The notes: a model not told the origin generated them from the sequence alone. DNA of 64,000 bases from Desarmillaria ectypa (GCA_030407005.1 JAUDYN010000005.1:3984417-4048416), one strand, 5' to 3'. Counted from the first letter of the stretch, positions 1-11,326 are shown. Program-made: numbers and translations.

Positions 1-64
1 CTCAGTTGGTTAGAGCGTCGTGCTAATAACGCGAAGGTCTTGGGTTCGATCCCCACGTTGGCCA
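1..64 (+). tRNA. tRNA-Ile(AAU), 5' end cut off by the window
   Basis: The D arm, anticodon arm, variable loop and T arm are visible, ending in the 3' acceptor strand and the discriminator A at 64. The anticodon loop is CTAATAA at 23-29, so the anticodon is AAT (25-27), read as IAU after deamination. The stem TCGTG/CGCGA pairs with one G-T wobble, and the T loop contains the normal GGTTCGATCC. About 10 nt (acceptor 5' strand, two linker bases and the first D-stem base) lie before the window. No intron is seen. The overall pattern closely follows eukaryotic nuclear tRNA-Ile(AAU). Confidence 0.93.
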
Positions 65-279
65 CTCAGGAATTAATGCATGAGGATTTTTTTGGAAGAG
101 CTAACTTGAGGTTTCTTATCACCCCAAGGTTTTGATATGGTATTTCACCATCACTTGAGAAGCACGGCAATTACCGAATTTTTATCTGTTTTACTCTCAT
201 GAATTGCAATTTGCTGCAACCTTTACAATATAGAATATCAATGCAGTAGGATTGAATATGGCACCAACCTTAGAGAAGC

Positions 280-1080
280 GATAGTACACAGGTCGTCGTG
301 AGGTGCAGCGGAAAGCAACATAGCAAGGTACTCGATGGTAGCTGGTGAGTCTCAACTCGAGCCATACATAGTGCTCTGCCAGTCAATGTAAGGCTGCAAG
401 TCCGGTAAATGCGGCCATTATTTTCGACTGAGAGATCGGTGTTGTCAATGCCGGCCCGGGATCCGAGGGATTCAAGTAGAACGCCAGTGCTGGAGGAGCC
501 GGCGCAGCTCAGGGAGATCGTGGGGTTTCAAATGGACCAGTTTAGAAGGTAGGTGAGAGGATGTAGCGCTAGTGGCTTGAGATTCGGTCCTGCGAAGCGC
601 TAACTGGCAAGTGGCTTGTATGAAAGCAGTCTTAAGTGTCGGCGATGAAACTTCTCTGCGGCAGGCTTTTTATTATGCAACTTCCTAATATCCTCTTTGC
701 TCCCGATCTGCCAAAAGAACTACATCGAACAAGATCATGTCTTTCATTACGGCACCCATATCTGCGTCGAAAGGTTTGAGCTAACGACTGTCGAGTGAAA
801 CGCCATTTACGTGTTCTATGAGGATAAAATCTGATTCCGCGGTGGCTCTTAGTTTAAGGGTCCTGTTGCAGGCTGGGACGTGCGATGTGGGTTCTCCGAA
901 GAATTCTCAGACATATTCTATGATGGCGACTTTGCTTGCACGTTACCTGAGAGCGCAGAGTGCAATGGCTTCAACCCCGTTGTCAAATCCGAAAATAAAG
1001 AGTTTGTTATAGGCTCCTATGAAATACAATATTACTTTTATGTAGCAAGACCGACGGCGGACGATGATATGTTGTGAAGG
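280..1080 (-). pseudogene. APH-like phosphotransferase pseudogene, copy 1
   Basis: This segment aligns by eye with the minus-strand APH-like pseudogenes at 12.1-13.5 kb and 24-25 kb and the plus-strand copy at 57-58.5 kb. Shared landmarks include the 'gcaggctttttattatg' block near 660 and the block at 840-1020, which on the minus strand encodes the N-lobe stretch seen in the other copies (tyrosine-asparagine-lysine-leucine-phenylalanine, then a conserved ATxEYV helix). The family is the fungal APH/choline-kinase-like fold (PF01636 type), whose members transfer phosphate to small molecules; the substrate of this branch is unknown. Reading frames are broken many times and the C-terminal part has diverged heavily. 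CpG dinucleotides are retained, unlike the copies in the repeat compartment. Ends are approximate. Confidence 0.6.
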
Positions 1081-1666
1081 CATCGACGTTAAATTTTACA
1101 CGTCAACGCCTTCGTCTTGAAACTCGAATGTGATATTGACATTAAAAATATACAGAGTGCATCATGCCCTCTTGGCAAAAAAAATCTGGTTAATTCACGA
1201 GGAACTATGGATATACATTTTGTGAGACGCTGACAGGGCGCGTGAAACAGCACAGTTCGACAAATACCGACACAAGATCTGACGTTGTCTTCCAGTTTCT
1301 TCAAATTCCAGAGATTGAAATCTTCCACTAGGCGATCCCAGACCCGTTTTACCACTCGACCCCGTGTCTAAGAGAATAGATCTTCGACTCCACAACCCAG
1401 GAGATCGGACGCCCCTGTGACAGTTCTATATAGCCGGAAGCAAAATTTGTTCTTGCTCAACATTCTAGTCAACATGATCTCTCTGCCTCTCCCCACCATT
1501 CAACTGACTACGATCAGCATCTCTTTGCCTCTCCCCACCCTCAAGAGGGTGCCTGCCCGGATTACCATACCCCGCCCCCTCATTCGACTAGTCAAACGTT
1601 CCGCACGGTCGATATTCAGGCCAAAAAAAATCCAGAGATCACCGTGACAGCCGGCGCCACGCAGTC
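1081..1666. other. Intergenic, no recognised gene
   Basis: Short open frames occur on both strands, but none shows a known domain, a signal peptide or splice-consistent exons. A pyrimidine-rich plus-strand stretch at about 1470-1580, with two similar copies of 'tctctgcctctccccacc', precedes the ATG at 1667 and could belong to its leader. Confidence 0.4.
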
Positions 1667-2080
1667 ATGACCATCGAAGAGCTCGGCGACATTATATCTC
1701 TCCACCCGCTCTTGGATTATTCGCGATATCCCTCCGAGTCGTTCCCAGACAGAATCGGAGGGAAACTTGAAAGGAGCCGAGATTCTAGTGTGTCGGTGTT
1801 TGCAGAGTCGTCGAGTCTGCTATCCGATTCTAGTCGAACGTCTTCAGCGTCGTCGATTCTGCTTTCCGAATCGAATCAAACATCTGCAGCGTCGTTGATT
1901 CTGCTGTCTGAGTCTGTGCCAAGTGCCATATTACCAAAAAGCGCAATTTACGCTTCCATCTTTAAAGAAAGTTTCAGATGGATCATCATGATACTTATGT
2001 TTACTATCGTCAGGGTCAGCATTGAAGTTTTACTCCGTAGATATCGCATACATACAATATTCCCGTTGTCGTATCTCTAG
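1667..2080 (+). CDS. Small Ser-rich protein with a C-terminal membrane segment (hypothetical)
   Basis: Open frame of 137 codons from an ATG at 1667. The middle is very rich in Ser and contains a 14-residue repeat encoded by 42-bp units (1808-1849, 1850-1891, partial 1892-1915). The repeat is kept in frame despite base changes, which argues mildly for coding. Residues near 105-120 form a hydrophobic stretch (WIIMILMFTIV) followed by a basic tail with arginines, consistent with a tail-anchored or single-pass membrane protein. No family is recognised and no intron is needed. The next gene on this strand is the GMC fragment at 2576. It could also be chance open frame, so confidence is modest. Confidence 0.38.
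   Translation: MTIEELGDIISLHPLLDYSRYPSESFPDRIGGKLERSRDSSVSVFAESSSLLSDSSRTSSASSILLSESNQTSAASLILLSESVPSAILPKSAIYASIFKESFRWIIMILMFTIVRVSIEVLLRRYRIHTIFPLSYL
1808..1915 (+). repeat. 42-bp in-frame tandem repeat, 2.5 copies
   Basis: Units start tcgtcgagtctgct, tcgtcgattctgct and tcgttgattctgct, spaced exactly 42 bp. They encode a Ser/Leu-rich 14-residue unit inside the 1667 ORF. Confidence 0.75.
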
Positions 2081-2575
2081 ATTTTATACACTAGTTATTG
2101 GACTCTTAGCTACGTCATTTCTTGATGTCTTCGGACGGCGCCGTTTCCAATTTTTTCTCCAATTTATCTAGGCTTTCTGCCATGCTGTTGTGTATTTGAC
2201 CTACCTCTGTTCTGGCAATATACGCCGACTCGTACGCAGTTCTCGGGTTGAAGCCCCCTCGCGTGGAAGATTTGTTACACTAGCAAAGGTTGGTTCCGGT
2301 TATCTTAGATTCGATTACTCGGTTTATAGAAAAGTGTACCTGATGGCAGAAATTCCTTGCCGAGATCCAACGGCTGACCATTATTAACGCTAGCATATTG
2401 CCATCAGAATCAGTACGTCCATGGGGACATCTTTGCACCGTGTACATTCATTTGATGGTTCAGAGGTATGTTTTTTGTGGTGGAATACTCTTCGTCGGTT
2501 GGTACCACGATCAAGCGGGACTTCGGTGAGTTGGAAGCTTTGGGAACAAATAGCTGCGGCCTCAACTGGCGGGTC
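2081..2575. promoter_or_regulatory. Upstream region of the GMC fragment, shared with the 8.8-kb copy
   Basis: From about 2390 to 2575 this sequence resembles 8,645-8,827, for example 'catcagaatca.tcagtac' and the run to 'ggcgggtcATG' versus 'gacgagtcATG'. The duplication that made the GMC copies therefore included upstream DNA, probably promoter and 5' UTR. 2081-2390 shows no recognisable feature. Confidence 0.45.
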
Positions 2576-3034
2576 ATGGCTCTCTTACTCCTTTTCTTGC
2601 TTATATTATGCTCAGCGAACGCCTTCGGTGTAATGCATGAAACGCTCGAGCTACCAACTCTCAATTTCGATTTCATCATTATTGGAGGTTCATATTACTC
2701 TTCTTAAGATGGTCTTTCGTTAACTCTAAGCTCCAGGCAGGACGGCGGGAAATGTCCTTGCGAATCGTTTGACCGAGGACCCCGATATTTCTGTGATGGT
2801 CTTCGAAGCAGGTGAATCGTAGGTGCAACTTCTTTGAAACCGTTCAATGCTAACTTCTTCTATAGAACAGAAGACGTATTGCTCTCTCAAGTACCCTTTC
2901 TTTGTCCTCAAATAACCCTCGACACTCCATGGGACCGGAATTACACCACGACCAAACAGCCTGGGTTGAACGGACGTTCTATCTCATTTCCTCGAGGATA
3001 TGGACTGGGAGGAAGTAGCTGTACTTTTGCATGA
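2576..3034 (+). pseudogene. GMC oxidoreductase, 5' fragment (exons 1-3)
   Basis: Three exons of an aryl-alcohol-oxidase-like GMC flavoprotein are readable: 2576-2687 (signal peptide and beta strand ending FIIIGG), 2737-2818 (rest of the FAD-binding GxGxxG loop and the helix NVLANRLTED) and 2866 to about 3030 (motif TPWDRNYTTTKQPGLNGR then GLGGSS). The introns match the positions in the full copy at 14.9 kb. The second glycine region reads G-R-T-A instead of G-G-T-A. The gene stops right after the GGSS motif: the expected donor after exon 3 is lost and no downstream exon (substrate domain, catalytic His) follows. It is a truncated duplicate, not a functional enzyme. Confidence 0.85.
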
Positions 3035-3259
3035 AAGACGAGATTGCTGATACGAAGTCAGACTATATGGCATATACGCTTCAAATCCGTTCATTGATCT
3101 TCCGAACCAGAATCTAACGAAGATTACCCAAGCATTGTCCATACCAAGTTCACTCAGATAAAAGGATGCTACGATATTATTATATAACCAGCATAACTAA
3201 TGCTCATCAACAACGCGTGAAACAATCTAAACGAGCGCCAACATACTCAAAACGAGGTG

Positions 3260-3630
3260 TCAAAGGCTTCGACCGGGGACCTGTAGACATATTGATCAGA
3301 GCGGTTTTGCCGTGCAAAAACAGACATACCTCTTCAGAAAGATGAACGTTGTCGTCGGCGTTTGCACGCCTGGCCTGATAGGTTTTGCCGCTTGCATAGC
3401 TGGGGCCACCGTCATTAGATTTGGTGACGTCTGCGGAAGGGCCATTCGATGGAGCGACGTCGCGACCGTTGTGTACTCTGTTCTCGACCTGTTCTAGACA
3501 TTAGAGCGGAACAGCGCAGAACGAAGTAACGTACATTCTGAACTTTGTCAGAAATTGACGGCGCAGCGTGTGCGGACATGGTGAGAACGAGCGCAATGAT
3601 GGCAGCGGCGTTGACAACGTTGAAGAACAT
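3260..3630 (-). CDS. Small secreted protein, 91 aa, three exons (hypothetical)
   Basis: Proposed exons are 3535-3630, 3330-3488 and 3260-3280 on the minus strand, joined by introns of 46 nt (GTACGT..CAG) and 49 nt (GTATGT..CAG). All three junctions are phase 0 and the frame runs to a TGA at 3260-3262. The product starts MFFNVVNAAAIIALVL and has a classical signal peptide ending about residue 23 (SAHAA). The mature part is hydrophilic, of about 68 residues and rich in Asn, Asp and Ser, without the cysteine pattern of hydrophobins. A TATA box lies 103 bp upstream. No family is recognised; it fits the size class of fungal small secreted proteins. The acceptor of intron 1 was chosen over an AG 5 nt earlier because it keeps the frame hydrophilic and gives a good second donor. 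Confidence 0.5.
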
Positions 3631-3732
3631 AGTGATGGTATGGATTTGGACTAGAGAGCGTGAAAAATGTAGTAGATATGATGGAAGTAGAGGGAAGAGT
3701 TGGGAGATGTAGGATGTCGAATCGTCCCGCTC

Positions 3733-3741
3733 TTTTATACC
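3733..3741 (-). promoter_or_regulatory. TATA box of the 3.3-3.6 kb secreted-protein gene
   Basis: GGTATAAAA on the minus strand, followed by GAGCGGG and about 100 bp of leader to the ATG at 3630. Position and context fit a fungal core promoter. Confidence 0.6.
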
Positions 3742-5227
3742 CTGAGGGCCCACCCCAGGTAGCGCAGATCCCAGCCACAGTCGACGTCATTTGCACAACG
3801 GTGACGGAATGCATGACACGCGCATCGACGCGCTATTTCCCAATTCGGATGTCAAGGTCCCGATCCCGCCCCCAAGGTTGGGCCCTCGCTGCATCCCGTG
3901 CCGTCGCGAGAAATCTCCTTGTCATCGTAGTCCTATGCTTAAGAGTTGCGACCGTCCTACCCAGCTGTGCAAGTAAACAATCGGTATTTTGCGGCGATGA
4001 ACACGTAGCAATGTCAGGTACTTTGGATTTTGAATACTGAACTTGGTGCCGCAGAAATGGGAAGCTGAGGTAGACGAGAGGGACAGATGTAGGAACGCCG
4101 CCAGCACTCGTAAGGAGGACGTGCGATCACAACTATCCACGGAACGGGACTGGATGGCTTTAAAGCACTTTCATCAGGGCCAGAGGACGACGAGACGTCT
4201 TTGGATCCAACTTCACATTCGCATAGGGAGTTCGTATACCCGAACAAAGAAAACAAACTAGTTGATGAAGATCTCATTGCCGCGAATTTTTTTTTTGCTG
4301 CACTAGTACTAGTGACGTCGATCTCCGTTTTGAGAGGTAAGAACCGTGCGCCCTCAAGGACATGTTACATTGCAGCTACAATATAGGGCCTTCGGAATGT
4401 AGGACGTGTTCTTATTTGCACGACGTCGTGTCCTTCCGGATGGTGGTAATCGTTGTTCGCAAGGGACCGTGTGTTAGAACGAGTGGTTGAGGTCATCCGT
4501 GCTGACTTACTGTCGTTTCCTTAATAGAGTTGAGGGCTATCTCTATGTGCAACAGAACTGCCTAGAGAAGGCCAAAAGAATACTGCCTTGTCGGTCCTGA
4601 ACCGTCTGTAACATCTGCGAGCTTTCCTTGCTCTTTTAGAACAAATCAACACATCGCAATAGTTCACCGACTCCCCAGCGTCTATGCACTTGTCCAAACC
4701 ATCCAGCCTCAGCTACACGCTAAGTTAAGTTACGGAAGGGACATGAGGATGTAGGAGAACGATAGATAGAAAATGATAATAAAATTTGGTAAAGATAAGA
4801 GGATAAGGTAAGAAATCATTGATTTCTTGGGTTTAGGGTGAGAGAAAACAGCTTCGAGGTACGAGCTAGTTGAGCGGAGGAAGAAACGGCAACGAAAATT
4901 GCACTGGGGGGAAAGGAAGCCGGAAGCTCAGACTTGCGTAGTGGTAGAAGCTGAAATCTCAGGTGTTCGGGATACCTGGAACCTGGACAGCTGAGAAAAG
5001 TAGCTGCAGGCACAACCCAAGCACAGAAGGGAGTAGGTGGGCGGGTCAAAGAGAGAGAGCGAGGAGAGCCGACGAAGCGACTTGGAAGAATCAGCGAGTG
5101 AAAATACACGAGCGTAGAATAGCTCGAAGAAGATCGCGTTGCTTGGTAGACAGTACTTAGCCAAACAAATCAGTCACGCACGCTAGGCGAAGAGCACTGA
5201 TGTTCATTCTTCTCTGTGCTTGTTGTG
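3742..5227. other. Intergenic, no recognised gene
   Basis: Several short frames occur on both strands, none with a family signature. 4,740-4,820 is A-rich. The plus frame at 3,791-3,976 has a cysteine pattern loosely like a zinc cluster but lacks one of the six cysteines (see rejected items). Confidence 0.4.
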
Positions 5228-5467
5228 AAAAACGGGGGATGAATAGATCAGTTCGTTCCCAGTTGGTACATGCGCGGTGTCAGGCCAATAGTATTGCGCT
5301 TGGCTGAGCTCTGCAAACGCATGCAGATGTACACTACTGTACCTACTTATATACTAAATGCTAATGTACTAGAATCTTCTACAACTTTCCTAATATTTCT
5401 CTCTTAATCAGCAAGTTCGGCATGATGCCGGATTGCCATCATCTCGGCTCAACTCTCAAATCCCAAC
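5228..5467 (+). repeat. Repeat R1, copy without LTR insertion (empty site)
   Basis: This segment matches 13,924-14,374, starting at 'aaaaacgggggat' and ending at 'ctcaactctcaaatcccaac'. The 14-kb copy has an extra 210-bp solo LTR plus a 5-bp duplication; here the site reads tctct (5400-5404) directly followed by taatcag. It is the pre-insertion state of that locus. Confidence 0.85.
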
Positions 5468-6179
5468 AGTGCTTAACTTGCCTATCACAAGTTTTGAGCC
5501 GTTCGTTCCTCACGTCAAACTTGTGGGGCACCCTTGTAAAAATTCTTCCATTCCTTCTGCCTGTGCGAGACGTCTCTGAATCTGTTTAGAAAAAGGTTTC
5601 AAAATGCGTTTAGGAGAATTTTCAGCGGCCCTTCTGGTTGGCGCAATGTCTGAGCTCGACGATGCGGCAAATTTTGACAGTTGCTGCAGCGCGTTCCGGT
5701 ACTGGTGTCTTGCAAGAAATTCGTTGCTAGTGAGCAACGAGGGTATGGTCATGAGAACGAGGGCAATCGAGGCTGTTGTGGATGGACACTGGTCTCCTTA
5801 TCACGACGTGGCATCTAGCCAGGGATTTCTTTGATGCGCCATGGAAGAAAGGCATGGACGAAGGCAGACGAATCGGCAACTAGGTCCGCCGCATCGTGGG
5901 AATACGAACCGTAACCATTTGTAGGAAGCCACTTCATCTGCCCTCGTGCATAACGAAACGATACACACCCATGCTGTGTACTAGGAACGAAACCCCACTC
6001 AAAGTGCGTACAATCGAGGGCCACAAAGGATAATGCAAACACGTAAACGTCGCTGCGTAAGGTCAGAAAATTTCCCTGCGACCCCACCCCACTAGCCAAC
6101 TCCCCTTTAAGACGAGACCTCTCAGGCGGAACGACTCCAGGACTTGAACCGAGCACTGCAGTCGCTTGAACGTACCCAC
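5468..6179. other. Intergenic, no recognised gene
   Basis: Only short frames without recognisable domains; no RNA gene or repeat was seen here. Confidence 0.35.
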
Positions 6180-7470
6180 TCTTCAATTTCTAATGGGATG
6201 GACAGAGGACGCCGAAACCCTCCCACCCCAGCGGGACCGAACGTACGGATGGAAAGAGCGGGGCGGTATAGGGAGACCTTTTCGATCTAGGCTCCCCGGC
6301 CCCGTGCTCCCTGGACCGAACCAGCTACTTGACCGTCATGTGAACGAATACTGCTCCGACTTCTCGCTTGCTTCCAGTCTGTGTTGTATAGGACAAAGGA
6401 CGCCGAAACGAGCGGTCCAGCTCTAGCATTCAAACTTGCACATTTAATCCAAACTCTTGGCTTGTTACGCTCAATTGCCGTACCGTTCTTCCGTGCGAGT
6501 GGAAAGACAGAGCACCGCTGCATAAGCGAATCCCTACCAACCGAACGTGCGGATGCGGTGTGGGGAGACCTTTTCGATGTAGGCTCTCGGCCTGGACCAA
6601 ACGATGTATCCTTGTGGTTCCATGTTCGCCGCTTTTTCTTTGGTTACGCGGTCATCCCTGCTTTATGGTATGCATAACCGTTTTACTCGCCATTCGATGA
6701 AGTACAGAAAAACCTAAAGTTCACAAAATGTTGTGACTTTTTTTTTTCTTTCCCTTTGTATGCCTCAAAAATGGGATACAGAAAATGCGGGGAAAAACTA
6801 GTTTTATTTGGTGCTCCTTTCGCATACCAAAAATAGCTCAAATGAAAAGCGGTTTCCTTTGTTCTGACAGCGGGAAACACCTTTGTCCTTCCGTTTTCCT
6901 GCTCTTTTCCTTACCCCAAAAGAGTACAGAACTATCTCACTTTCAACTTGCTTTTGTGAACTCATTTTTACCATTAGGATTTACAAATGAACGACTCGTA
7001 CGCTCAATTGCCGTACCAATTTTTTCCATACGAGTCCTCTTCTCTCTTAGACGCAATTGCGTCTAAATGGAGGGACAGGATATCTGGGCTGCATGCAAGG
7101 GACACGTAGGCTAGTACCCGTGAATCCACAACTGCATAAGCAAGTCCCGACAGCGGGACCGAACGTATGTCAGGCCAATTGGAAAGAGATGTACTACAGA
7201 GCGCTCATCGGAAAGACGGAGCAGGGAGACCTCCTCTTCAATGTGGACTCTGCGCTTTCAAACGCCCTTGAACCGAACGATGTATCCCGTCTCCCATTCT
7301 TCTGGTTAGGACGTGGTTCCATGTCCGCCGCTTTTTATTTTTAGTTGCGTAGTTACTTATGACCTCCATTCCTTACTTCATGATCACTCCGGTACGCATT
7401 CTTTTTTACCGATCATCCGATGAGGTACGCTGACATAGGCGTGTTGACTAGCATACGGACTTGTATCCAC
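6180..7470 (+). repeat. Three diverged copies of a repeat unit (R2)
   Basis: Shared blocks recur in the same order near 6,220-6,370, 6,530-6,660 and 7,150-7,340. They are 'accgaacgta' or 'accgaacgtg', then 'gggagacc' with 'ttcgatgtaggctc' or a variant, then 'ctggaccgaac' or 'cttgaaccgaacgatgtatcc', then 'gtggttccatgt.cgccgctttt'. A second block, 'acgctcaattgccgtacc', occurs at about 6,469 and about 7,000. The units differ in length and have many changes. No coding frame persists across copies and no terminal repeats were identified, so the element type is unknown. Confidence 0.55.
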
Positions 7471-8827
7471 AAGGGCGAGTACTGCTCCTTCTCACTTATC
7501 TCATGCGGTACTACGTACCGATTGTATTCTTACATGTATCAGAGCCTTCACATGTCAGTGAAGACGAGTCACGAATTTTTCCCGGAACACCACGGGTCAG
7601 CGGCTCGATTACGAGCACCAGATTATGATGCAGCTTCGTCCGCAACTCCCGGTCATGAACTCTTTCATCACAAGCTTCCGTAAAATGATACCCAAAGGCG
7701 TCACCATCGCGGTAACCTTTCGCAGCCGTCTCACCGAGCATCAAAACGTCCAGGGTCAACGGAGCTGAGGGACAATATCCCGAGCAATTTTGTTTTCTTC
7801 TCTTTTAGGTTCGACGTGAGCTGGGATATCGAGTCGACTGTCCGGATTTTAGCAGATTCGTCCGAAGTGATTGGTCCACCTTGCATCAGATGTCGAGCCT
7901 TTGTTCGTGTTCCCATTTTTTTTTCCTATTTGCAAGCTGAGCTGAAAGTGTGACGTTTCGAGTTTCTCATAGCATTGACAGTCAGTCGCCGTTTGGGTTC
8001 TCGTACGGTTACTTACGTGTTTGCTTTGTTCTGCGAGAATTTCGTAGTGTATAAGGTTGTATATCTCATACTTGGCCCTCATGTCGCGTTTGTCACAGAT
8101 ATTACCACTGTCCTAACTTGATCTTTCTTTCCAACCTCCATGCATCGCAATCTCATTCGCGAAAATTACGTCTTTTGGCCGGACTGGTATCATTTCCAAT
8201 CTACATGCAAATTAGTCCCTTTCTGGCTTTAGTAATCAACGAATAACCAAGTCCATCGACCGAGCTTGCTGCTGAACATATCTCGAGTTTTTACAGCCCT
8301 CCTTTTGTTCTATTACTCCTGAATCCACAAGAGGGTCTATGCAAGCTTTAACTATCCTTATCTCTGCGCCATTCACTCACAATATACATTATCCAAGGTT
8401 AAACAAGAAAGGCTAACCCTAAGTTGCCTCGGTCCTCAGGCTGGCGGCGTACATTCTCCGGCGAGCGTCACAGTTAACGACGGAATATTCCTCCTTTTCA
8501 TCATCATTTTAAGATGACTGGCTTAACCACACGCAGCTTCTCTCTCGCCCATCATACTCTGAATTTCGCAGTCCTTGACAATGTGTAATAGGCCTATGTA
8601 CCAGGCAGACACTCTTTGCCGCTGATCACTAGATCCACCGGAAGACCATAACTAGCGCACTTTCATCAGAATCATCAGTACATTCACGGACATAAGCTTG
8701 CGCCATGTACGCTCTTTTCCTTCATATTTTTCGTGATGGAATACTATTATATCAGCCGGCACCACGATGAGACAGAAGTTTGATGGTCGGAAAGCATTTA
8801 AAAGCCTAGGGAACAAACTGACGAGTC
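7471..8827. other. Intergenic; last about 180 bp is GMC upstream DNA
   Basis: 7,471-8,640 contains only short unrecognised frames. 8,645-8,827 is the diverged counterpart of 2,390-2,575 and includes 'catttaaaagcc' about 25 bp upstream of the ATG at 8828, a possible TATA-like element. Confidence 0.4.
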
Positions 8828-9080
8828 ATGGACCTCTTACTCCTTTCCCTCCTCGTTTTGTACTCAACGAGCACACAGGGTGCAATATATGAAAGGATCG
8901 AAGAGCTACCAACTCTCGATTTTGATTTCATCATCGTTAAAGGCTCGTAGTACTCTTTCTTCTCAAGATGATCTTTCGTTAACTCTCAGCTCCAGGCAGA
9001 ACGGCGGGAATGTCCTTGCGAATCGTCTAACAGAGAATCCCAAGATTTCTGTAATAGTCCTCGAAGCGGGTGGATCATAG
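8828..9080 (+). pseudogene. GMC oxidoreductase, 5' fragment (exons 1-2)
   Basis: Exon 1 (8828-8941) encodes a signal peptide and the first FAD-domain strand, where the usual V-G-G reads V-K-G. The intron donor has changed from GT to GC. Exon 2 (from about 8996) lacks one base in the run after the GGT-A motif, shifting the frame, although downstream codons for the helix and EAGGS are still visible. Nothing of exon 3 or later is found downstream. It is most similar in layout to the 2.6-kb fragment, including upstream DNA. Confidence 0.8.
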
Positions 9081-9608
9081 ATACAACCCCCTTGAAACAT
9101 ACATAGGTTAGCAGTTGAGTCGGTGTTCAAGAGTTTTTCTCACAATGTTACTTAATTCCAGCTACCTGCCATTTGAACGCCGAAAAGCAGTTTTTGAGTA
9201 TTTTGGCACTGACTATGAAATTTAGGGGTCGAATCGTGGCAGGTTCCCCCATCTCGACTGGCTATTCAAGAGGACTCTTGAGCTTCACTTGCAATGACTT
9301 CCTTCAACGGGCCATTTTTGATTTAGCTCCGTCATCTTTTTGAGCGGTGGTCTATCGTAAATCATGGGAAAACTGTGGCCTATTGGTCCTGTATATACCT
9401 TCAGCCAAGAAGAAAGACCCTCGCTGTTACCGTGCATGAGATTTGCTTTTCTTCTGATCCTTATAAGGCGAGTTTTGAGCTTCTGAGGTCCATTGGAAGA
9501 ACACAGAACTATAGTCCTACAGCTTTCTACACAATGGTGTCGGTAGTCACTGAAAGTCTACCTCATTCACACGGGCATACAAGAAGGGATTTAGATACAT
9601 TGGGAAGA
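9081..9608. other. Intergenic, no recognised gene
   Basis: The expected third GMC exon is absent. Only short, unrecognised frames are present. Confidence 0.35.
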
Positions 9609-11326
9609 CTATATCCACTGTGGGTCAGACAGAAGCGGCATTCTCTTCATCATTGAAAATCCATAAAACTTCACCGACAATTCTTCAAAATTATTTAAAG
9701 ATCGAATGAGAGGCTCCTGTATCCCAAAGGTGTACGGAATGCAAAGCGTCAAAGATCTGAGATGTGCGACCCCATTCGATTTAGCGTCCTGGGTTCTCCG
9801 TGAGGCCACTAAATTGAGGAGGCTATTGTGAGAGACAAGTGGCGGCGATAAAGAATGATAAGACGGCTGAACACCATGCGCGTAGAAGTCATTACGAATA
9901 TAAAGGTGCTTTAAATGCGGCACAAGACATGAAGTTGCGAATCCTTTATAATGCAACTTCCGATAAAAAAAAAAGAGGGATATTTTGGGTTGATGACGTG
10001 CAACGATAATGCGGTCAGGGTTAACGGACATGCTTTCAATATCGCCACAATATCTCCAGCAGGAAGAGCAGGGAGGAACAGGGTTCGAAGTTGGCACTGC
10101 GAATTCGAAAGGAAATCAACCGTGTCCAGAATGTAAGGACCGGACGGAAAACGGCTTTCAGTCTGCAGATGTTGCAATGCCGGAAGGTGCAGATGTTTTA
10201 AACATCCGAGATCTGTATGAATTGAGAGCCAACGGAGCTTAGCGTGCGACAGTGTTCGAAAGTGCGCCGCGTACGACCAGCGTTGGAACGAAATTTGTAG
10301 TGTAGCCTGGTTTAAATCAGGTGCATCACGGAAAAGGTCTATAAGCTCAACGGTATTTTGGATATCGCCACTGAAACGCTTCAGCTGTCGAAGCGGTAGC
10401 AAAATCTGGGATAACTTGATTCCTTGGAGTGAAACATCCTCCAATTGGTGTGCGTTGCGAAAAAGCTCGATAGGCAGCGCAATAACCTCAAACCGGTGAT
10501 CTAAGGGGGAGGACGGCGCTGGGTTCACGAGCGCATCTTGCACATCTATATTGAGCCGTTTCAGCTCCGGAAAGTCTGCAGCCCCGACAAAGGATGCTAT
10601 CGTTTGGAAGCGGAGTGGTGTAATATTCAAGTCGACAATTCTCCAGCGATGTGTGTGGCGCACCAATGGCTTCAGTGGATGTGCCCAATTATCCATGGAA
10701 GAGAAGTCCATCGTAATATCCAACAAACGTTGCGAGGATCGATGGAGATATTTTCGGAGTGGGCGTAGCTTCGCTTTGGGGAAATGGTCCGAGCGTTCGT
10801 CTTCCAGAATATCTATGCGAGTCCGGAGCGATGGAATGGTCACGATGATGGCCCGCCAGACACGAGACACGCGGCAAAATGTCCATGGTGCAGAATTTTT
10901 AATATCAAGGGTATCACGAACGGACTTTCGAGACATGTCCCTTATGGCAATTTGGAGAATCTCGGCGATAATCTCCACGGGTAGGAGGGATATAGGAGCC
11001 GAGAAATATGGCACACGAGACATCGTGTTGGATAAGGAGATGATCTCTTTGGCAGAGGACGGCGGTAAAGGGACGAGGAGGGATTTCTGAAACAAGATGT
11101 TGGCACGGTTTTGATCTTTTCGTCTGTGAAAACGAGATAGAAGTGATTCAAGAAAATGGATATTTTGCTCGACATAAATAGATTCTTCTTCGAGTGCGCT
11201 TGTACGGTCACGAATCAAGGCAATATCAGACTGGGAAAGCGGGTTGCTCGAGCTTGGTCCTAGCAGTGGGACTGATGATGGAACCCCGTCTGAGTCTTCT
11301 CCGTCGAGTGTAATGGATTGACGCAA
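9609..11326 (-). CDS. F-box-like protein with a frame break in a 10-A run
   Basis: A long minus-strand frame (11326 to 9911) continues in a second frame (to the stop at 9609); the two meet at ten A residues at 9965-9974. The N-terminal part is a coiled-coil-like helix (SALEEESIYVEQNIHFLESL). It is followed about residue 110 by an F-box core (ISLLPVEIIAEILQIAI), then the APWTFCRVSRVWRAI signature common in agaricomycete F-box proteins, then diffuse leucine-rich repeats. Such proteins recruit targets to SCF ubiquitin ligases. The second frame carries on the same leucine-rich style for about 115 residues, so a one-base length change in the homopolymer (real or sequencing error) best explains the split. 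The frame opens with TTG, not ATG; the true start is probably in an upstream exon joined near 11,347 (acceptor ..TATGTAG). Confidence 0.75.

Noticed and set aside
3791..3976. Cysteine pattern C-x2-C-x6-C-x8-C-x6-C resembling a Zn2Cys6 transcription-factor domain
   Set aside because: The fifth cysteine of the six needed is missing, the basic linker is poor, the frame is short and no downstream domain follows.
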